Below are positions 19,101-24,326 of a stretch of 24,326 nucleotides of DNA, one piece after another (position 1 is the first letter of the stretch; each line of letters opens with the position of its first letter). Origin of the DNA: Ophiosphaerella korrae (lineage: Eukaryota > Ascomycota > Dothideomycetes > Pleosporales > Phaeosphaeriaceae). The notes beneath the pieces are model-generated. The model was given only the letters and a program-made list of their open reading frames with translations. It made no database searches and was not told where the DNA came from. The stretch is from contig JALNQF010000540.1 in assembly GCA_028456385.1 (NCBI GenBank), positions 1-24,326 on the forward strand, read 5' to 3'. The position numbers and the translations under genes are program-made.

Positions 19101-21602
19101 TTTCTAATTAATATATAGGTTAGTTATTTATAACTATAGTATACCTAGTATTATATCTTGTTTGTTATTAATTATTGTTATATCTATAACTATATTTTTA
19201 ATTGTTATCCCTTTTAGTTTAAGCGTAGAGAGAACTATCTTAAACCTAATAGGTTCCTAGAATAGTTTTCCTTTAATCGTACTTAGTTATTAAAGGTACT
19301 TCTTTATTATATAACGTATTTCTTATATTTCTATAAACTTCTTTAATATAAAGTTCCTTATAGCTCTACTATTAATTATTAATTATACTTTCTTTCCTTA
19401 GTATATACCTATTTTTGTAACGTATAGGCCTCTTATACCTTTTAGCTATTTTTACTTAAGCTACTTTATAAATTATCTATCTTTCTATAGCTATAGCCCT
19501 ACCTTAAGCTTATATTCTTTGTGTTTTAGACATTTATCGTATATATATTTATACTATAGTCCTCTTTAGATATATTTCTTAGATAATTTTAGGCTAGGTC
19601 TTACTACTACGTATCTATCTTCTAGGATTACTTCTTATCTTTAGATGTCTTCTACTAGAATTACTCTCTTGTAATTATAGCCTCTTCTTCTTATAGGCTA
19701 TATATTATTATTTACTTTAGGGTTCCTATATATAATATAATTCTTATCTAAGTATACTAGCTATAATACTTTAAAGTATACTAGATGTCTTAGGTCTATT
19801 ATTTTGTTATTCCCTTCCTAGTACTTATCTTTTCTAGGTATATCTATTATTAAGATATAGTATACTACTAGTATTCTTAGTATATAAGCTTTGTTAATCT
19901 ATTACGTCTTTCTTATAAGGTGCTACTACTCTCTTTTTATAGGTATTTTTCTTACTACAACTATATATTACTTTATCTATTCTTAAAATAGTGTAAACTT
20001 TATTTCTTTAAGATTGCGTTCTTTCTAGTCTTTGTATACTTTCTCTATACTTATAACTAGTAAGTATTTCTAAACAAACTTTTATTATTTATTTCGTTCC
20101 TTTATATTTATAGTTATATAGCTATTATAGCTATATATATCTAGCTAGGTATACTCTATACCTCTTATACTAGTTTATTTCTTACTTCTTCTTAGTCTTT
20201 TAGGGAAAGCTGTAGTAGTCTCTTTATCTAGTACTAGTCCTTTAGCCTAGATTAATAGTACTAAGGGCTCTTCTCTCTCTAAATCTTCTGTTAGTAGGTC
20301 TATTATATATACTATCTCTTCTAGCTATACTTCTATTCTACTTTTCTTTATTATAGCTACTCTATATCTCTATTTCTATAAGAACTACGCTACTCCCTAT
20401 TTACTAGAAAGATATATATAGTAGTTATTATTATAACAAAAGGTCTAATAGAGTATTATATATTATACTTCTTTACTCCTAGCTACTTTTTCCTAAGGTT
20501 TAGCTTATACTTATAGTGCTTCTTTCTTCTTTTTAGTTATCTTTAACTAAGTTTCTTTCTTTAGGTCTCTACTCTTGTAATCTTTTGCAAAGTATCCTAG
20601 TTTCCTATATTTATAATATACTATATCTTTCTTCTTTTGTAATTAGTAGTCTTTTGTATAGTAGCCCTTCTTACTATAGTTAAAGTACGTAAAGTCTTTG
20701 TTTTTCTTTTTCTTCCTATCTTTATTAGTATCAAGGATTATAGGATCTCTAGCATCCTAATTTCTAGTTTAGGTACTATACTTATTCTTTTTCTATTCTT
20801 AAAGGTTATTATCGATTTAGATTACCTATTGTTTTAGGGCTTCTAGTGTTCTTAGTTTCTCTATATAAATTATCTCGTATTATATCTTTAAGTTTAGTCC
20901 TTGTTTAAATCGTAATATTAGAGCTAACTCGTTCTATTCTATATTTTAGGATAGTTACTTAAATTGTAATACGTACTTAGGAACACTCTAGTTTTGTGTA
21001 AGCTTTTCTAACTACTCTTTAGCTTATTAGGTAACGTCTATATCTCTAAATACTACTCTTATTTGTTTAGTAAAGTATTTATAACTTCTAAAAATAGCTC
21101 TAGTTTTATCCTTCTAGGTTATTAGAGCGTGTGTTGTATAATCTATTTAGTAAGGTTTAAACTATCTTATTATATCTTCTTTAAGGTGTATTCTAATATA
21201 TATTACCTTCTTTTCTTCTATATTAAAGTATAGTACTTATATATCTATCTAGAGCTATACTAAAGTAATAAAGGGTCTTAGTTTCTCCCTTATTCTATTA
21301 AACTTCTTAAGGACAGGTATCTTTAGTAGTTTCTTCGTCGCGCTTATTTCTAGGCGTTGCGTAATTAGTTCTATTTAGTTTTGTCCTTTAATAACTACTT
21401 TAATCTAGGCCTTATTTTACTTTATATATTCCTAGAGTTCCTTATTCTAGGTCTTTAGTACGTCGATTACTATTTTTATATCTTCTTTCTTAGAGATTAG
21501 GTTATTTATATATTCTCTAACTACTTTCTATATAGTATTATCTAACTTATAACTACTTATAGGTACTTTTACTACTTGTTTAGTTAAACTTTCTACTATT
21601 AT
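16128..21602 (-). pseudogene. gag-pol polyprotein of G2 (single frame, about 1825 codons)
   Basis: One minus-strand frame carries all domains in order. A gag capsid-like region spans about 21330-20800. Tandem zinc knuckles lie at about 20690-20580, with Cys and His now Tyr. The protease site reads I-I-N-S-R-A (from D-S-G, complement of about 19365-19373). The RT has V-D-F-R-K near 18760 and an intact Y-L-D-D (complement of 18456-18467). RNase H and integrase follow to about 16800, then the chromodomain-like tail. Key codons at 21320, 20687, 19373, 18467 and 16130 fall in the same frame, and the length equals that of G1 without its MITE to within one codon. Stops are TAA/TAG, mostly at Gln. 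The start is uncertain; 21602 is an ATA aligned with 2686 of G1. Confidence 0.9.
18456..18467 (-). other. Intact RT catalytic box Y-L-D-D in G2
   Basis: Complement of gtcgtctaaata. The second Asp codon is GAC here but AAT in G1 (5833-5835) and G3. This shows that G2 has suffered less RIP in this region. Confidence 0.9.
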
Positions 21603-21627
21603 ATTAGCTAGACTGTATACTACTTAC

Positions 21628-21660
21628 ACTTTACTTCTCGTAATAACTAAATTAGTAAGG
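21628..21660 (-). promoter_or_regulatory. Putative primer-binding region of G2
   Basis: Just inside the 5' LTR the element strand reads ccttactaatttagttatt and more. The same bases follow the G1 5' LTR (2628-2660). There is no TGG start typical of tRNA-primed elements, so the priming mechanism is unclear. Listed because the region is conserved between two copies. Confidence 0.4.
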
Positions 21661-22087
21661 TATAACAGGCCTCCTATTGTCGACTATAGGTACCTATCTA
21701 TAAGGTTAGTAGATTACAAGGTAATAGTAAAAGTCTATATTAGGATCTATAATAACTGTAAATAATAGAAGATGTTTTGTAACTGTCTTGTATTAGCGTT
21801 CTATAGTTAGAGGATTAAATTACTAATACTATCCTAATAATATATATTCTACTAACTATATACTTAACATAATCTATAATCTATAGTTACTAAAACTAAT
21901 AGATCGTAGATTACTCTAATCTATAATCTATTAATACTAAGAGTCTATAGATTATAGATCGCCTTAGGTATCCTAGTTATATATAGTTTCCTAATCGAGG
22001 TTATTACCCTGCTCGTCTTATACTTTGTTAGTACCTAAGTCGGGATTAATTAGTTCTATCTCGTCTCCTTCTATTACACCTATAACA
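21661..22087 (-). repeat. 5' LTR of G2 (right)
   Basis: 427 bp, plus-strand ends tataacaggcc and acacctataaca. It is followed by the target duplication ggaaa (22088-22092). It contains the double hairpin at about 21867-21960. Confidence 0.92.
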
Positions 22088-22092
22088 GGAAA

Positions 22093-22742
22093 GCTTCCTT
22101 CTAGCCTTTAGAGACGCGTTTTTTAACGTATTTACGTATAAGAATTATAAAAAAGCCTTTAAGGTATCTAGATTAGTTTTTATTAACGTATAAGAAGTCT
22201 TTAATTACTTTAAAGTATAGCTACGTACCTTACTAGGACTCTTACTACTAGAGACGCTATAGTAGTTAAAGACTCTAAGTAATACGTATAAATTTAGCTC
22301 TTAGTTAAAGCTTATAAGTAGCTCTTTTGTACAATTACTAGAATTAGCCTAGTAAGAGTTCTTGTAGCTTATTAAAGGAGCTAAACTTATACTATATTAA
22401 AACGCTCTTATAAGCTCCTAGATTATAGAGCTTAAAAAGTAATTAGTAGAGATAATAAAGTGTAAAACGCGTAAATAGAAGTAGATTTAGTATAGTAGTA
22501 TATTAGAGTATAGTACTAGAGCGTTGTACGTAGCTATAGAGGCGTCTAGCAAGACTTAGAGGGTAAAGAAAGCTTGTAGTAGTAGTAGCAACAGGTAGGC
22601 TTAATAGGCTTAACTAGGTTAATAGCGTTATAGGAACTATAACAAGATAGAGTATAACGCTCGTACGTACTAAAAAGATATAGAAGAAGATTCTAAATCT
22701 ACTATAAGTACATCGTACGTAGGTTCTATAGCTAGTTATTAA
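22093..22742 (+). pseudogene. Transposase of Fot-B, C-terminal part after the G2 insertion
   Basis: Resumes the transposase frame once G2 and one 5-bp duplication are removed. It has aromatic- and Leu-rich stretches downstream of the DDE core. A basic/serine segment follows, with R-V-K-K-A-C-S-S-S-S-N-R near 22560-22595. The end is acidic and Ser-rich, stopping at TAA 22740-22742. The combined length with the first part is about 560 codons, as expected for Fot1/pogo transposases. The same part appears in Fot-A at 1-455 (minus strand), cut by the window edge. It is less densely mutated than the first part but still contains TAA/TAG. Confidence 0.85.
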
Positions 22743-22772
22743 GTAAATTGATTTTTTATATATAATATTCGC

Positions 22773-22829
22773 GATACTAAGGAAAAGTAGCTATTTTAGT
22801 AATATAGCTACTTCGCTAATAGAATACGT
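22773..22829 (-). repeat. Right terminal inverted repeat of Fot-B
   Basis: Reverse complement of 13935-13991 with very few mismatches, followed by the TA duplication at 22830-22831. Confidence 0.92.
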
Positions 22830-23949
22830 TATATAGTAAGAGATATTTATTCTTACTTATAATTACGTTTATTTTTCTAAAGTTTATATAAGGTCTCTTA
22901 TTATTTATTCCTTTCTTATCTATAAATATAAGTCTTGATACTACTAAAGATTAAGATTTTTATATCTATCCTTTCTTTATTACATTCTTAATAAATACTT
23001 ATTCTATCTTATATTCTTCTTTAGTTTTTTTGTAGACTAAGCTCTATCTTACGTCTTTTCTTTCTTCTAGGTCTATTACTAGGTCCTATAGCTAATATTC
23101 TAGAAAGTAGTTATTTAGTTTAGTAAGTTACTTCTTCTATTTCTAATATTCTTCTTAGAATTCTCCTTTATATATACTTATATTAGCTTTTAATATTTCT
23201 TTCTTTATATAGCTATTTTTCTCTATTCTTTAATTAATCTTTAGGTTAGTTATCTATAACTATAGTATTCCTAATATTATTTCTTATTTATTATTAATTG
23301 TTATTATATCTATAACTATATTTCTAATTTCTAATCTTTTTATCTTTAGTATAGAGAGTACTATTTTAAATCTAATAGGTTCCTAGAATAGTTTTCTTTT
23401 AATAGTACTTAGCTATTAAGGGTATTTCTTTATTATATACTTTATTCTTTATATTTCTACAATCTTCTTTAATATAAAGTTCTTTGTAGCTCTACTATTA
23501 ATTATTACTTATACTTTCTTTCCTTAGTATATACCTATTTTTGTATTATATAGGCCTCTTATACTTTCTAGCTATTCTTCTTTAAGTAATTTAGTAAACT
23601 ATCTATTCCTTTAAAGCTATTACTCTATCTTTTATTTATAGTTCTTGTATTTTAGATATTTATTATATATATATTTATACTATAGTTTTCTTTAGACGTC
23701 TTCTTTAGATAACTTAGGTTTTAGTCTAATTAATATATACTCTTTATTAAGTATTTTAATTATTTCCTAACCTTAGATATCTTTTCTTAGAATTACTTTT
23801 ATATAGTTATATCCTTTTCTTTATACTAGCTATATATAATTTTATACTTTTACTTCTCTATATATATAGTAGTTTATATTTAAGTATAATACCTAGGATA
23901 TTTTAAAGTATAGTAAATACTCTAGATCTATTCTTTTATTATCTCCTAC
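22830..23949 (-). mobile_element. G3 continued: 5' side of pol, up to the element 4B insertion
   Basis: Continues G3 on the far side of Fot-B; it aligns with G2 about 18711-19813. It ends where homology to G2 stops, around 23949, at element 4 copy B. Confidence 0.87.
22832..23949 (-). pseudogene. pol of G3: N-terminal RT and protease
   Basis: Minus-strand coding remnant. The protease active site reads I-I-N-S-R-A-T-K-N-F (complement of about 23473-23505; D-S-G to N-S-R, the same changes as in G1 and G2). Downstream (lower coordinates) is the region leading into RT, broken by Fot-B just after the stretch equivalent to P-L-L in G1. The upstream part is the gag-protease linker. The zinc knuckles and capsid of this copy would lie beyond element 4B, outside the window. 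Confidence 0.8.
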
Positions 23950-24326
23950 TATTACAATACTAAGTAGTAGGTAAGCTATTATATTGCACGTAATTAGTCT
24001 AGGTAATATAGCGTAGTAGAATACGTAACTATTTAGTAGTAAACACTCTAGAGCGAACGCTCTAGAGTAAACGCTCTAGAATAAGCGCTCTAGAGTAAAT
24101 GCTCTAGAGTAAGTACTTAGGAATAAACACTAGATATTAAGTATATAGGAACGTTAATAGACCTTTATAGACTATTATATTTAATTTCTTCTTTACTTCT
24201 TATCTTAATAGAGTATTATAACTAATACTTTAATTAGATTCTTATCTACCTATTAATACTTATATACCTTGTAATACTCTAATAAGAGCTAACTATTAAT
24301 TAAGTTAAGTAACTAACTTATTTATT
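23950..24326. mobile_element. Element 4 copy B, left end (runs off window)
   Basis: Matches 1771-2147 base for base in length (377 bp), with almost only transitions. It starts tattacaatactaag and is inserted in the gag-protease linker of G3. It is in the same orientation as copy A. Because its right end is outside the window, its target duplication and class cannot be read. It preserves more CA and CG than copy A and so is a better template for searches. Confidence 0.8.
24040..24137. repeat. Seven 14-bp tandem units in element 4 copy B
   Basis: Units start at 24040, 24054, 24068, 24082, 24096, 24110 and 24124. They are better preserved than at 1861-1958, with four copies of CTCTAGAG. The number and order of intact and decayed units are the same in both copies. 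Confidence 0.9.

Larger units (their letters stand above)
15057..22087 (-). mobile_element. G2: complete Ty3/gypsy (chromovirus-like) LTR retrotransposon
   Basis: 7031 bp on the minus strand, same family as G1, inserted in the transposase of Fot-B. LTRs of 427 bp (15057-15483 and 21661-22087) flank one gag-pol frame, with the polypurine tract next to the left LTR. Internal similarity to G1 is collinear; G2 lacks the MITE. It is the youngest layer of its nest and keeps more unmutated CA/TG dinucleotides than G1 or G3, including an intact Y-L-D-D polymerase box. It is still inactive because of numerous TAA/TAG codons. Confidence 0.95.
13935..22829 (+). mobile_element. Fot-B: complete Fot1/pogo-type DNA transposon containing G2
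   Basis: Class II element inserted in the RT region of G3, flanked by TA at 13933-13934 and 22830-22831. Removing Fot-B and one TA restores alignment of G3 to G2. Terminal inverted repeats of 57 bp (13935-13991 and 22773-22829) differ at only a few positions. Without G2 (15057-22087 plus one target duplication) it is about 1.86 kb, a normal size for Fot1/pogo elements. It encodes one transposase on the plus strand. G2 is inserted in its coding region with a 5-bp duplication. Confidence 0.93.

Noticed and set aside
24040..24137. CRISPR-like repeat array
   Set aside because: Units are contiguous 14-mers with no spacers, in a eukaryotic transposon.
1..24326. Mitochondrial or plastid DNA because of the low GC content
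   Set aside because: Nuclear-type retrotransposons and transposons with RIP signatures fill the window. No organellar genes, rRNA or tRNA are visible.
1..24326. Functional centromere
   Set aside because: AT-rich RIPed retroelement blocks can form centromeres in some fungi, but nothing in the sequence separates this from ordinary heterochromatin.

Overview
The window looks like an AT-rich, transposon-filled block from a filamentous ascomycete (Pezizomycotina) whose repeats have been heavily altered by repeat-induced point mutation (RIP). CpA and TpG are nearly absent and TpA is everywhere, while CpG and GpC survive. Glutamine codons have become TAA/TAG, and G-to-A changes have turned Cys into Tyr, His into Tyr, Asp into Asn and Gly into Arg or Ser. 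Different copies of the same element differ almost only by transitions. I found no intact host gene, tRNA or rRNA. Species cannot be determined from the sequence.

Layout, left to right. (1) 1-1580: a 5'-cut copy (Fot-A, minus strand) of a Fot1/pogo-type Tc1-mariner DNA transposon. (2) 1581-1770: anonymous AT-rich flank. (3) 1771-2198 and 9669-10332: an unclassified repeat ('element 4', copy A) carrying seven 14-bp tandem units. It is split by (4) 2199-9663: a complete Ty3/gypsy chromovirus-like LTR retrotransposon (G1, plus strand, 429-bp LTRs, 5-bp target duplication ctagt). G1 is itself interrupted in its integrase by (5) 7381-7805: a 425-bp foldback MITE with Fot-type ends. (6) 10333-13934 and 22830-23949: a diverged relative of G1 (G3, minus strand), with only its 3' LTR in the window. 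It is split by (7) Fot-B, 13935-15056 plus 22088-22829. Fot-B is in turn split by (8) 15057-22087: a complete third gypsy copy (G2, minus strand, 427-bp LTRs). (9) 23950-24326: start of a second copy of element 4, inserted in G3 and running out of the window.

Inferred order of events: G3, then Fot-B into G3, then G2 into Fot-B; element 4A, then G1, then the MITE into G1. In the gypsy family gag and pol form one continuous frame of about 1825 codons (capsid-like region, two zinc knuckles, protease, RT/RNase H, integrase, degenerate chromodomain-like C-terminus). Only RIP-type stops break it. Fot supplies a CENPB-type HTH/DDE transposase; the MITE has the same terminal sequence and was probably moved by that enzyme.

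The two most interesting points are as follows. First, a reading frame antisense to the gypsy elements, between pol and the 3' LTR, is conserved in all three diverged copies and has in-frame length differences. Second, the TA target used by Fot-B in G3 is still CA in the homologous codon of G2, suggesting that RIP itself creates insertion sites for TA-specific transposons.
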